From assembly GCA_020881915.1 (NCBI GenBank), contig JAJFPB010000007.1:434001-498000 (forward strand): 64,000 bases of DNA. Reading direction: 5' to 3'. Source of the stretch: Paramyrothecium sp. XJ0827. Taxonomy: Eukaryota; Ascomycota; Sordariomycetes; Hypocreales; Stachybotryaceae. The notes under the pieces are model-generated. The model worked only from the letters and a program-made list of their open reading frames with translations, was not told where the DNA came from and did no database searches. Positions within the stretch are counted from its first letter, which is position 1; every line of letters starts with the position of its first letter. Position numbers and translations under genes: made by a program. Below, in pieces: positions 20,810 through 31,948 of the stretch.

Positions 20810-22180
20810 TCAAGGTGTTGCTTCGCCCGTGCTTTCATCCGCGCCTGGGCGGTAAAAGAACGCCCGTACGTCCTGAACCCACATATCTGGCTCATTGACG
20901 GCAGGAAAGTGCCCGCCAGAGTCATGCCTGTTGAAATAGGCTAGATTGACCATCCGCTTGAGCCACTCCTTCGGCTGGCGATGCGTCAGTTGCAGCAAGG
21001 TAAAGCAAGAAAAGGCGACTTACAACAAAAGGAAAGTGAGCAATGTTTGAAAATTGGCGATCGCCCCAGCCCCATTGTGATATTCCCGTCGGCACCTTGG
21101 ACTTTGGAAAGTTCATGTTCTCGGGCTGCTAGCCTGTTAGCTTTGGGTTCTTGCAACTCGCATGGAAGTCAAGTCATTGCAGACCTTGTAAAACTCCAGG
21201 TATGCTCGGATATTTGCATAAGGCCCAGGAATCCATAGCATCATGGTATCTGTGATGAGCTCCTCTTCGCTGTATGCGTACCCGTCGCTCACGGTGTGGC
21301 TGAGATCCCAGCACCAGCCAAGCAGTCCCACCGGGCTGTCCGCAAGGGCCAGCGAAAGCGCCGCGGGCTTCTGTGAATGGGCCGTGGAGTAGGCCGAATG
21401 TGATGCGAACCATGCACCCATGCTGGACATGTACTTGGCTTCTTCAGTGCTCAAGGAGCCATTCTGCATTCGCGCCTGGTCATCGGGGCCAGGAGGAACC
21501 ATGAAGAAGTCACACATGTGCCCGATGATGCTGTCCTCAAAATGTTGCACCATCCACATGCCGACGGTCCAGCCTAGGTCGGTACTGGCAATGCCGTACT
21601 TGTCATAGCCCAGTTGCTTCATCAACGAGTCGAATGCTTTACCCATCTCCTTTGGTCCCAGTCCAGGCTGCTTTGGAGCCGGGCTGAAGCCGAAGCCTGG
21701 GAGGTCTGGCGCAACAATGTGGAATGATTGGTTATATTGGCTAGACAGTGGCTTGATGACTTTGGACCACTCGAGGTGAGATGAGGGCCAGCCATGCAGC
21801 AGCAGCAGTGGCATTGCCTCTTTCGTCTCTGAGCGGTGATGCACGAAATGAAGCGGGAGCGGCTTCGTATAGTTGTCGCTTCCTGGGACGACAGTAGCGA
21901 AGTGCTGAAAGTCGTTGTTCATTTTCTGCTCCAATGACTTCCAGTCGTATTCATGGGCCCAGAACTTGGCCACACGGCCGATGTCTTGGGACGGCGGGCC
22001 CTCGATGCTCCAATCTGACGACAAGCTCGAGATTGGTCGATAATCCCGAACTTTCCGAAGCGTCATCTCGAGAAAGGGCGCCGGAACTGTGACATTGAAA
22101 GGCGTTGGGTATGGACCGTCCGGAAACTGGAAACTTTCCAGCTCTTGGACAGAGTCGAGCGATTCCGCTGTTGCATTCAT
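20810..22180 (-). CDS. Epoxide hydrolase (alpha/beta-hydrolase, EHN family)
   Basis: Three exons (22180-21185, 21125-21024, 20974-20810) encode 420 residues. The N-terminal EHN domain (FNVTVPAPFLEMTLRKVRDY) is followed by the alpha/beta-hydrolase fold. Visible: HGWP oxyanion motif at about 129-132, the nucleophile Asp201 in the STDLGW elbow, and the catalytic His388 in HDSGGHFPA. This layout matches microsomal-type epoxide hydrolases that open epoxides to diols through an ester intermediate. No signal peptide is present, so it is likely cytosolic or membrane-associated. Intron 1 (59 bp) needs an unusual GTCTGC donor; the joined protein then runs on smoothly (EFYK-PENMNFP). Substrate could be a xenobiotic or a secondary-metabolite epoxide; the neighbouring regulator suggests inducible expression. 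Confidence 0.9.
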
Positions 22181-23529
22181 CTTCAGAGTCCTGTATATGG
22201 AGATACCCTAGAGAGGTGCGCAAGTACAACTTCGCTTAATTAGAGTGTTTCTGGGATAGATTTTTACAAGGAGGAACGATGGGGTTTCTGATATGTCTGG
22301 AATGAAGAAGGGAGTTTGAGTCGTCTGCCCCGTCTTTTATAACAAAAGAAAACACCAAAAACAGCCTTCCGAAAAGAATCCATCGCATCATGAACAACCA
22401 GACGGACAAATCGCTTGCCCGCTGTTGCCCGCTTAACTAAGCGGCATCGCAATCCATTCATTGGTGGATTCGGAGTCGTTAGTGCAGAAACAGGGATGGA
22501 TTCTGGCCGCTTAATAATGTGCAAAGCTGATCTGGAACCGATGCACAAGAGGGTGCCCCGCCATCACTGTGTCTTAGGCAAGTCGCGCTGTCTGCCTTGA
22601 TGATTGGACCTCTACACCTATCCTCCTGATGCTCTCGATAATCCTTACATGGGCCACACCCACTGTTCTATTTTTCATTCATGTGAGTGAACGTGCTTTT
22701 TCGAAGGTTGCTCGTCCGCTGGAGCGCCATCTCCCGAGCTGCAAGCACTCCAGGCAGTCACACCGTAGTCACCGGTCTATTGTGCAGCTTTCAGAGCCGG
22801 ACTCGATTGTTGGGCCGTTCAAGAGTTAGATATTGGGACTGTCTTAGGCGCAACTTACAGGCTTCACTATGTGAAATTCCAAACAGGGGCCAGAAGTTTG
22901 AAAGTAAATGGCCGAGACAGATGAATAGAAGAGGTGAGAGGGGGGGAAAATGGTTCAATGGCTTGCAGGGTTGATATGATGCTTAAGTATCTCACGCCTG
23001 CGCGTCGATAGGATCTGCCGCCTGATTCTGGTAAATCGAAAGACGCGTGAAAACATAGACAGGACGTTGTGGACTGGCTTATTTCTGGTAACAGGTTACA
23101 GAGAGGTGCGGGCTTAGGTACGACGTTGATGCAGCGAAGTCAGGGTCTCTCCTTGTGCGCCATGAGAACCAATAGATCTCATGGTGAAGTGGACGGCTTC
23201 AGACATTTTGGACCGACGGAAACAATCCCACGCTATCCGTAACCCACTCATACTTCTATGCCCCGCAGGTGGTGGGAGCGCTCGGGGACTCTCGGCCTGT
23301 TACCCAGCGGGGCTGTGTGAGAACCCCGTACTCGACGAACCCCCAACCGTTTCTCTTTTTGACGCACGTCGCTCGTCTATCCACCGTTTGGCCAGGCTGT
23401 GGACAGACCCATGAATCTGAATGGATAACTCTCACTCTGGGCTCATGCCCAAGTCACGTTGCCTGGCTCTTCTGCGCATTTTCCACAGATAATATGTCAC
23501 TTATGATTGCCCGTTGACTTCCCAACGCG
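22181..23529. other. Intergenic region
   Basis: Upstream region of the epoxide hydrolase gene and 3' side of the next gene. Scattered short frames have no motifs; no gene is supported. Confidence 0.45.
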
Positions 23530-24183
23530 TTAGACAGTTGTCTCCTCCCAGTGCGTTCTGATGACGTCGAAGATGGCTCCGTGATCCTCTTCTGATTTGA
23601 GACCCGAAACGGCCACGATAGCAACAACACCCTCCACTCCTTGAACCCGAATGGGCACAGCACCCCCGTGAATGGCAAATTGAGACGACTGCTCGACACT
23701 CAGACTGAAAAGCTTCCGGAACTTGTCCTCGTCGCCACCCCATACACAGTTCCAGTACCAGCTGCTTTTCCCCCAGCGCAAGACCACATTGCGTTTCCTC
23801 GCCAGCCAATTGCCATGGTCCACAACTGTTCCGGGGCCGGTGGCGGCTTGGAACAGGACATGTCCGGAATTTGCGAGGGCGATGGAAATAATGGCTGGCG
23901 TCTGCTTCGCGAAGGGATGCAGGCGAGCGTAAAGAAGATGGCCTAGCTCCCATACATCTTCACTCGTAAACGACTCGAGCGTGAGCGAGTCCCATCCAGC
24001 TAGGACTTCTTCTGGCTGCATTCAGTTAGTATGTGTGATTGAACTAGGCTTGAGATGTTTGCTGCTTACCTTGGTGGGCGGATATGGAATTGGCTTGGGT
24101 TCCTGGCCATGTGAAGCGATTGCCTGCTCTAAACCATAGCCAGGCCCCCAGCCTTTCCTTTTGAACACTGTCGTAGTCGTCAT
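23530..24183 (-). CDS. Haem-degrading-family (DUF336 / HbpS-GlcG-like) protein
   Basis: Two exons (24183-24070 and 24015-23530) around a 54-bp intron with a perfect TACTAAC branch site give 199 residues. The N-terminus (MTTTTVFKRKGWGPGYGLEQ) is short and polar. The rest contains PAIISIALANSGHVLFQAA, a basic helix WLARKRNVVLRWGKSSWY, and FAIHGGAVPIRV with GVVAIVAVSGL near the end. This is the pattern of the DUF336 family, called haem-degrading because of HbpS, and of UPF0303 proteins found in bacteria and fungi. Fungal members are biochemically uncharacterised, so a haem or small-ligand binding role is only family-based. No targeting signal is visible. Same strand as the upstream regulator and epoxide hydrolase. 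Confidence 0.82.
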
Positions 24184-27100
24184 TTCTACTAGGGTATTCA
24201 ATCGTGGTAAGTGAGTACAATGAGTTGCTATGAAACGGAATCGAACCGAAGCAACAGCGTCCGATATGATTCATACTTATATCTCTACCGGTTGTTCCTC
24301 GCACGTCAACGCCGGCTAGGGCGCTGTAGGGCGCCAAATCGGGGCGAAGCTGCCAGCCCCGCCCGCTTAGATGCCCGCGACTCCCCGAGGACCTCATGAA
24401 CTAAGAAGTAACTGGTTAGTAGGTCGCCAGCAAGATCTGCGGGGGGTAAATGATGATCAAGAAAGATGTTTCCGCGAGGAAAAACGTATGGCAGTGTACA
24501 AAGTACAATAATCACAGCCACGCCGATCACGTATAGAGAGGAATTTGTGCTATGAACTCCAAGATATCGCATAGAATTTGACGTGAAGAATAAACACTAT
24601 AAAATGCTAGCTATTTTCAGAAGAATTACTCTTTGATGACCTCTGCCTGGCACTCAGTAATGTTAACCATACTCTACTCAGGTCGGATATCGATAGCGCG
24701 TGCATAAGCACCAGTACAGGCTCAGTCAGTGATCTCACTAACAAGGTCGATGGAGGTAGAGGCCAAATAACCGGCATAGGATAACTCGAGGTCTTATTTG
24801 AGGGTTGGCGCTGCCCTGGGAAAATGTTCCTGTTACATTATCTTGGCCTGTGGCTGGATATAGTATTAATACGGGGCAAGGACATCTAGTATTAATACGT
24901 TGTGATACGTCGACGGGATTAGAATATGATCGCAACTAGAAACACCCATCTTTTCCGTAGAGATATGTATTAGGACTTGGTCGCCGTTCATGGTGGCAGC
25001 ATAGTGATTTTAGTAGAAAGTGTAAATACTACGGATTATAAGTTGGGGTCGTGGAGCTCTGTTACAAGACACGTCTAAGAACGATAGTCAGTTCCAGCTG
25101 TGACTCGGCATCCCACCTCTGCAAGAGCTCATACGCTTCTTGTTGAACAGCTCACACCAGATGGCCGGCTCAGCATCGTTCACGGTGATCTGTACGACCC
25201 GGAGAACCTATGAAAGAACCACAGTGGTGCCCATTGAGTGGTCGCCGTGGTAAGCGAGATCATACCCAAGGTTCCCACGGAGAAGAGGAGATACTGCGTG
25301 AGTTAGAGGCTCGCAGAAACATCGTTGATGCTGCGAAAGACGGCTGTGTTAAAGATTTCGTGTCAGCGACATGCCTGAGATGGCCAAAGTGACTTTGGGC
25401 CGTTCCACAGGAATTCATCACATGGACAACAAGTGTAGTACCAAGCCGTATGCGAGAGCGCAGTTTAATATTGTCACTAGTCTCATTCAGGTATGGTCTT
25501 CATCTTTGGTTTAATGGGTGAGGCGCGAAAGCCGACTTGATGAATCAACGCAGAATTTGGCCTTTTCTCTTCGTCCACTCTACCAGGCCGACTCGTATCC
25601 ACCTGCGTGATAAAACTACCAGGATCAAGACCCATCGTCATACAATGGTTGATATTGGTGGCAAGGCATGACGGAAGCCTCTGCGTGATCCACGATTTGA
25701 TGCCATGGTCTGTTTTCCAGACCGTACGAGACAAATGAAGCTGAAGGAAGAACTGCAGTTGCAGTCGCGGGACCCTGTCAATTCCAACACTGCCTTGATA
25801 TTAGCTCGGTACAACCAATCTTACCTCCATCCGCTTGCTATGAGAGCTTTCTGTCCCTAGTGCCATCCTTCTGGGAGCAGCACATATTCCTTCACTTGGA
25901 GGGTCAGTGGAGAGAAGGTGTTCTCTGTGGGTGTGGTAAATCGTAAGTCCAAAAAAGCAAACCTACGATTTACTGTAGACCCGCGATCTCCGCATACGGA
26001 ACGATGCTGTTGCTGCGTGCCGGGAGCGACTTTGTAAGCCCAAGTAAGCCAAACTAAACATCTATGTCGTCTGGGGGACTTAACACGTGTTTACCGATCT
26101 CTACATCGTGGGTGGCGCTTCTGGGGCATTGTCTGCAATGTTAGGATAATAGCTCTAGAACGCTCTTGGAATACGGTATCATGCATTGAGAGTCGCCTTG
26201 CAAGACCTAACCTGCCTCCGTGGCGAGACGGTAGCTAGAAAGAGTCATAAAAAGGTCACCAGGTCGGCCAAGGCACACAGCTGCGCGCTGAGACAAGGCA
26301 GACATGCACTCTCAATCGCGTTGCTGTCCACAACTTTTGCTGTAGATAATGCTCAGCCCTGGTCGCCGTTCGTCGCCGCTCTAGCTGACGATGGAGGCTA
26401 TCGATATTTGCCAGGGCATGCTGTTCCTGAGCCCTCGTCCGGGCATGTTCCGCGCTGATAGCCTCGGGGCAAAAAGAAATCAGCGAACGGCTGATTTTTT
26501 CAGATTCTTGGCGAACCTCGCGGCATCCCAGCGTTAAGTAGGGGTCGAGCCTCGTAAAGCTGTTTACTTTGCAACTCAATGTTACGGCGGACAGGGGGAG
26601 GGTCGTTGAAAATAAGCCCGATAGCTGAAAAAAATCCGATATTCCACCTGCATGGCTGACGCACGGACGGGAAGGGGGATGATCCTCACGGGACTAAGCT
26701 TAACTCGCGAGCGCTGTGGCTCAAATGGCTCCAGGGTCCAGAATGTTCAGCCTCCGCTGAGACACGACACGGTTTGCCATTTTCGGAAGTATTCTTACAG
26801 ACTGACTTCGTGATATGCACTTTTCTTTTTACAAGCAACATGAGAATCCATAGGCAAATTTGTATAAAATGTCTGATGAAACGTCAAGAAATGGAATATG
26901 GCACTGCTTTCTTTCACGGACCACCAGCAGCTTCTCTCATTTACATAAACTTCGCTTGCTCTGCTGGCATCGCATCTGAGTTGTCAGCCAAGAGACTGTT
27001 CAAACACGACTTGGATTATTTATAGACCTCATAGAAACCTTTGTTCCTGTCTCATACTGCTGTCACTCCTTACCAACTACAGCCCCTTCAATTCACTACC
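24184..27100. other. Long gene-poor region
   Basis: Nearly 3 kb without an intact gene. Composition is uneven, with AT-rich parts at 24.5-25.1 kb. It holds a decayed kinase-like fragment near 25.1-25.25 kb, and the last few hundred bases act as the peroxidase promoter (TATA-like TTATTTATAG near 27016). The rest is unassigned. Confidence 0.45.
25106..25250 (+). pseudogene. Remnant of an aminoglycoside-phosphotransferase-fold kinase
   Basis: One frame reads LSIVHGDLYDPENL and then a stop; a second frame immediately downstream reads ERTTVVPIEWS. Together these resemble the catalytic loop (HGDL-x3-N) and the following metal-binding region (usually IDW) of the APH/choline-kinase fold, interrupted by a frameshift and stop codons. 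No N-lobe or C-terminal part can be followed on either side. I read it as a gene remnant. The match is short, so chance resemblance is possible. Confidence 0.35.
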
Positions 27101-28844
27101 ATGAAGTTCATTCTTCTGGCAGCCATCTTGGCGCACCTCGAGTCCGCCGCTGGAGCCAGTGGATATGTTTGGCCCTCCTCTTATGATGAGATTGAGGATA
27201 TTTATTCGCTTCAGGAAGGCGACTTTGCCAGAAGCATGGGAGAGCGTGAGTGTTCACTACTACAATGAAATTGGTTTCTGTCATGACTGATCAATCCAAA
27301 CAGATGTCCTGCCCTGCAATGAAGATGGTGCTGGAAAACAGCACGCCGCTGATTGGCTTCGGACTGCTTTCCACGACATGATAACCTACAATGCTGCGGC
27401 AGGAACAGGTGGAATGGATGCTTCAATCTGGCTTGAGCTTGACCGAGAGGAGAACAATGGCAAAGACTTCAACGAAACCTTTACCGACTTCAGGCCTTTC
27501 TACTCCCCAAAAGTCTCAGCCGCTGACTTGCTGGCAATGAGTGTCGTAGTTCTGCATAGCTCCTGTGGTGGTACTACCAAGATCCCGTTCCGCTATGGCC
27601 GCGTGGACGCGAAGGTCGCTGGCCCAGCGGGCGTGCCTCGCACACACGACCCGCTGACGAAGATGGTGGACCGGTTCGCCACTGCCGGCTTCACTCACGA
27701 GGAAATGATTACTCTGACTGCCTGCGGGCACACCCTAGGAGGTGTGCATGGCCCGGAGCACAACGCGAAGCCTGAGGACGATGAGGAGGAAGAACACCCG
27801 GAGGATGGAGAGGAGCCTCACGAGGACGAAAATGATGAGCCTGATCATGAAGAGGATGAAGAGGGGCACGATGAAGAACTCGAAGACTTTGACAGCTCAC
27901 CTGATACCTTCGATAACCTCATTGCCATCGAATACCTTGATGGTACCACCAAGAACCCGCTCGTTATCGGCGCAAACGAGACAACAAACTCAGACCATCG
28001 CATCTTCAGCTCGGACGGCAACAAAACCATCTCTGCCCTTGCCAGCAGCCAAGCGACCTTTGAATCGCGCTGCTCCAAGCTGTTCAGCCGGATGATCAAT
28101 TCGGTTCCTCGGAACGTCAGGCTCTCTGAACCACTGGAGGTGATTGACATCAAACCTTATGTCACCGGGCTGTATCTCAACACCGCCAACAAGCTGGTAT
28201 TCTCTGGTCGTATCCGTATCCGAACAACTCAAGGTGCGAGTGCCGGTCGAGACCCCAACGACCTGACAGTCCGACTCGGCCGAGCCTCCAAGCTTGGGCT
28301 CTGGGGCAGTGCTGTTATCAACACCACCTATGCCGGCGAGATCTCTGGTCTCTATGGGGAGACGTTCGCGTGGTACGAGTTCGAGACCATCGTGCCTAAC
28401 GATAGCATTAGCAAGTTCAACATCCAGACCATTGTGCCCTCGACAGGCAAGAGGACTGTGTACAACAACCAGCTCGGCGGCTACCCCGTGAACGACCTTC
28501 TGCTCTACCAGAAGCCAGAGTCCTGCGTCGCCACGCAGGCCGTGGCCGGCAAGCGAGAGATGACGGCCGTGGTGCTTGTGCGTCGCGAGCTGGCCCTTGT
28601 CCCGCTGAGGCTGGATCTCGTGCGGTTGGAGCGCAGACAGGGAACAATCGTGCGCGGCATGAGGACGGAGAAGATCCCCTTCACGAGGACGAGCGAGAGG
28701 AGGGGCGACTATGTGGTGTTCAAGGCGCCGGTGCAGCTTGATGCGAGCGTGTGGAAGACCACTTTCGACGTCGTCCAGGATGTGCCCGGTGGATTGAAGA
28801 TTCCGTTCTTGAGGACGGAGGAGTGCATTGAACCCATCGAGTAA
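27101..28844 (+). CDS. Secreted fungal haem peroxidase with internal acidic insert
   Basis: Two exons (27101-27245 and 27304-28844) give 561 residues with a signal peptide (MKFILLAAILAHLESAAGA). The peroxidase core is visible: the distal haem side DWLRTAFHDM (Arg68, His72), SAADLLAMSVVVLHSSCGG in the following helices, and the proximal histidine in TACGHTLGGVHG (His191). The C-terminal part (residues ~290-561) is an all-beta-looking extension typical of the multi-domain fungal peroxidases often annotated with WSC domains. I see no WSC cysteine pattern here. Directly after the proximal His lies an unusual run of Asp/Glu/His/Pro (about 203-242) before FDSSPDTFDN resumes the family sequence. It likely oxidises phenolic or wall substrates with H2O2 outside the cell. 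Function as an active peroxidase is likely but untested. Confidence 0.87.
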
Positions 28845-30236
28845 TCAGGGAAGATTGCTGACAAGTACATATTGTGGAATATCGTTTGTCCATACGTAAC
28901 CCTCCGGCCGCACGGTTGGATTGGGTATTTCCTTCTTGTACATCTTTCTTTCCTTGTTCTTCTACTAGTTATGTGTTATATGCCCTTCATTCAATGGATT
29001 TCACTTTCTCGAATCTGCTATTGCCCAACACAGAACACTAGTTCTGGAATGTCGCTTCAGTCTCCACGAGTATTCTATAACGTAATAGTAATGCCTACGA
29101 GAGATCCACCTCCTCACAGATAGCTTCCTTGTGACCGATTGGCCGTATGTCGTTGCGAGAACACTGCTATCGGGCACCATTCAGACCAAATTACGGACTA
29201 AAGATCGGCCAGCAGAGCAGCCGGTGTATTTTGTCCCGGTCCTATCTCTCATGCCATAGGAGGTGTCCATCAGACGGGTACTTTTGATATACTGCCTTGG
29301 TAGCAAACTTGTTTCGAGACTTTGATGGAGTAACATCCGTTATCTCAACATCAACTTAGATGTCACGAGGTGTCACAGTCTTCATGTCGAATTTGACAGA
29401 TGACAGGAAATCCTAAAAGCCAAGCCGCCGCGTTGCATTGTGTGTGCTGATAGGGAGCAAGCACCAACGCTATACTCTATCAAGTGGCTGGTGGCATATT
29501 CTCCGGTGTTTCCCCAATCACATGAGTAATATTCTGTCACGGAGGTCAAAGTTAACGTTACTATCGACATAACCACCTTCATAGCTTATCAGCAACTCCA
29601 TCCCGTAACCCCGAGAAGAAATCAACGCATCCGCTCCCTAAACTCGCAAGATCGGCGCGCACAGACACATGGCCAGTCCATTTCGTGGGGATCGGTAGTT
29701 GTGGGATCCTTCTTGTTTCAGCCCCATTAACATGCGCTACGTTTTGAGAGGCCTTGTCCCTTGCCTTAAATTGCGAGGCTACCCTATCCAAGATAAATCC
29801 ATCAAGGGCTTGATAATCTGCCGAGCACTTTTTGATGTAACAATAGAGCAAGTTGGTGGGGCGGAAATGGAATGTGGTTGACAGAGTCCTTGCAAGGGGC
29901 AGGCCGCCGTCCCAAGCCCATCTAGGAAGTTGGGATATTGACACACGTTGCATCGACGGCCGTCTGACACACCCGCAAAATGAACGCTCGCGCCAAGACT
30001 CAACATCAAGGAATTTGAAGGTTGGCCAGATTTGATGTAATGAAGTGATCATGTACAGTCTGCCGGCCTCAACAGCACCGAGTTCTAGTATAAAACCAAC
30101 GAGCTGAGACATGTCATTCCTGAAGAATCAACCCTGACGCGAAGCACTGGTCGCCTTCCTGCTAAAGAGAACTTGATCTTGACGCGATTGAACTTTTCCA
30201 GCTCATCTTATTTCTTCTTCCTCACTACGAGAAACC
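28845..30236. other. Intergenic region upstream of the AA11-type gene
   Basis: Peroxidase 3' region and LPMO promoter. A 177-codon open frame on the minus strand (29579-30112) has no recognisable domain and overlaps the promoter, so I do not annotate it. Confidence 0.45.
30089..30095 (+). promoter_or_regulatory. Candidate TATA box of the AA11-type LPMO gene
   Basis: TATAAAA about 145 bp upstream of the ATG at 30237, followed by a pyrimidine-rich leader (TTTCTTCTTCC) just before the start codon. Sequence match only. Confidence 0.35.
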
Positions 30237-30941
30237 ATGAAGCTTTACAATATCATTGCATTTTTGGGCATCGCCTCAGTGGCCCAAGCTCATATGGAGA
30301 TGACCTGGCCGCCTCCATTCCGTTCCCGCTACAACAAATTCACCACTGATGTCGATTGGAGTATGACCAATCCCCTGAGCCAGAGCGGCAGCGACTTCCC
30401 TTGCAAGGGCTATCAGTCACTTTACGGCACGGCCCAAGGCCAGAGCGTCATTACCTGGCAGCCAGGCCAGACATATAACTGGACCCTCGCTGGCTCGGCC
30501 ACGCACAATGGTGGCTCGTGCCAGGTCTCACTGAGCTATGACCGTGGCAGCACGTGGACGGTCATCCACTCATACATCGGTGGCTGCCCACTCAAGCCCA
30601 CGTGGAGCTTCACCTTGCCCAACGACACGCCTGCAGGCAGTGCCTTGTTTTCCTTCTCTTGGCACAATAACCTAGGGAATCGGGAGTTGTACATGAATTG
30701 CGCGCACGTTACCATTGCTAGTAGGGCTCTGGCGGCGCGAGAGCAGCCTCCCACGAATTCCTTTTATAGCCGACCTCGCACGTTTTTCGCCAACGTAGGC
30801 AACGGTTGCTCGACTGTCGAGACGTACGATGTCCTGTTTCCCAACCCTGGACCAGATGTGGATAACATCTCCACCAAAAGCGCACCACCCCGAGGCACTT
30901 GCAACCTAGGCAAGCGTGTTCTGCAGCCGCTTCAGTCTTGA
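30237..30941 (+). CDS. Secreted AA11-like lytic polysaccharide monooxygenase
   Basis: Single exon, 234 residues. The signal peptide (1-18, ending SVAQA) leaves His19 as the mature N-terminus in HMEMTWPPPF, as required for the copper histidine brace. A second copper-ligand candidate is His90 in SATHNGGSCQVSLSYD. The FSWHNNLGNRELYMNCAHV block closely resembles the conserved C-terminal part of AA11 enzymes. These are copper enzymes that oxidatively cleave chitin-like polysaccharides outside the cell. The protein has only the catalytic domain plus a short Ser/Pro-rich tail; no chitin-binding module is seen. Neighbouring secreted genes (peroxidase, GH3) fit a wall-degrading set. Some relatives outside AA11 share this fold, so the exact AA class is slightly uncertain. 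Confidence 0.8.
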   Translation: MKLYNIIAFLGIASVAQAHMEMTWPPPFRSRYNKFTTDVDWSMTNPLSQSGSDFPCKGYQSLYGTAQGQSVITWQPGQTYNWTLAGSATHNGGSCQVSLSYDRGSTWTVIHSYIGGCPLKPTWSFTLPNDTPAGSALFSFSWHNNLGNRELYMNCAHVTIASRALAAREQPPTNSFYSRPRTFFANVGNGCSTVETYDVLFPNPGPDVDNISTKSAPPRGTCNLGKRVLQPLQS

Positions 30942-31948
30942 GCAACCGGCTTCCAAGTCCGTATTAGTCGCAAGTGATGATGCTGTTTGGACGTTAAGTT
31001 TGGTGGTTTTGATGGAAGTTCCGGATAAGCTGTTTCTATGTACCTTTTCAAAGCAGGAAGTAAATATTGATTTTTCAAGGGCCTTGAAGGGCTCTGTCGA
31101 CGCTTCAATTCTAGCTTTTCAGTGTTCTTAGGAAGTCGCAACATGTATCTGAGGATGGTACTTTGCCTCGCAGCGTATATGTCTGGTTGGACTTGCTCAG
31201 GATCCCCCTTCAATAATATGGACTGCGTTTCTCAATCCGACAGGACGTCCACTTGCCAATAAAACCCTGTTCGTGTCTTCTTCTTTCGACATGACGATCG
31301 ATCATTTTTTTTCTCCCCGATGCTGTTGGTCCAAATAGTTAGAGTGAACTCTCGCGCAGGCTTTGTCCCAATAGCTCATCTAGTAAGTTTCCGTGGGCCT
31401 TTGCACTATCATGCCTCCGCCCTACGGATGCATAGTTGGCTATCATTTCTGAGGGATTCGGCCATTATAGTGGTAATGAGATGCAACAAATGACATAGTA
31501 CAGAAAACATCTCCTCTCATTTCTGTGAGAACTATTAAAATGTAGGTATGCGGCCGGAAAGGCGAAGATGACATGATGACTTGAGGCAGTTTGGCGGTCC
31601 CAAATATATCCAACACCTGCAATTTATAACCCTCACAAAATCCCGCTGCTGACATTCGACGGAAAATTGAGCCAGCATTCTCCTCATGCACACGCCATGA
31701 AGGCCTGCAGGCTATTGTATGGGGTTTGTTTTTCGGCCACTTCTGTGCCATTTGCGTTCGAACAAGGCGACCTATCGCATCCCCTGGATGCGAACAGCGA
31801 ATAGACGCTTCACATGATCAGTGTAGCGAAGCAGAGCCTGATTCAAAATTAAACTACCCCGCTCGAATATCGATTAACTCTGCCTTATTATCTTCATACT
31901 ATTTTCAAACGGCTGTCATTGGTTTTCTCGCCGAATAAAAATTACGAA
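30942..31948. other. Intergenic region
   Basis: No gene motif is seen. The 3' end of the LPMO gene and the promoter of the following large gene share this 1 kb. Confidence 0.45.

Noticed and set aside
23641..23946. 101-codon frame on the + strand opposite the DUF336 gene
   Set aside because: Antisense shadow of a spliced gene with a perfect branch site and conserved motifs.
27709..27900. His/Pro-rich frame on the minus strand at the acidic insert of the peroxidase
   Set aside because: It is the reverse reading of the Asp/Glu codon run and has no independent support.
29579..30112. 177-codon frame on the minus strand upstream of the LPMO gene
   Set aside because: No domain or signal, and it overlaps the LPMO promoter with its TATA-like site.
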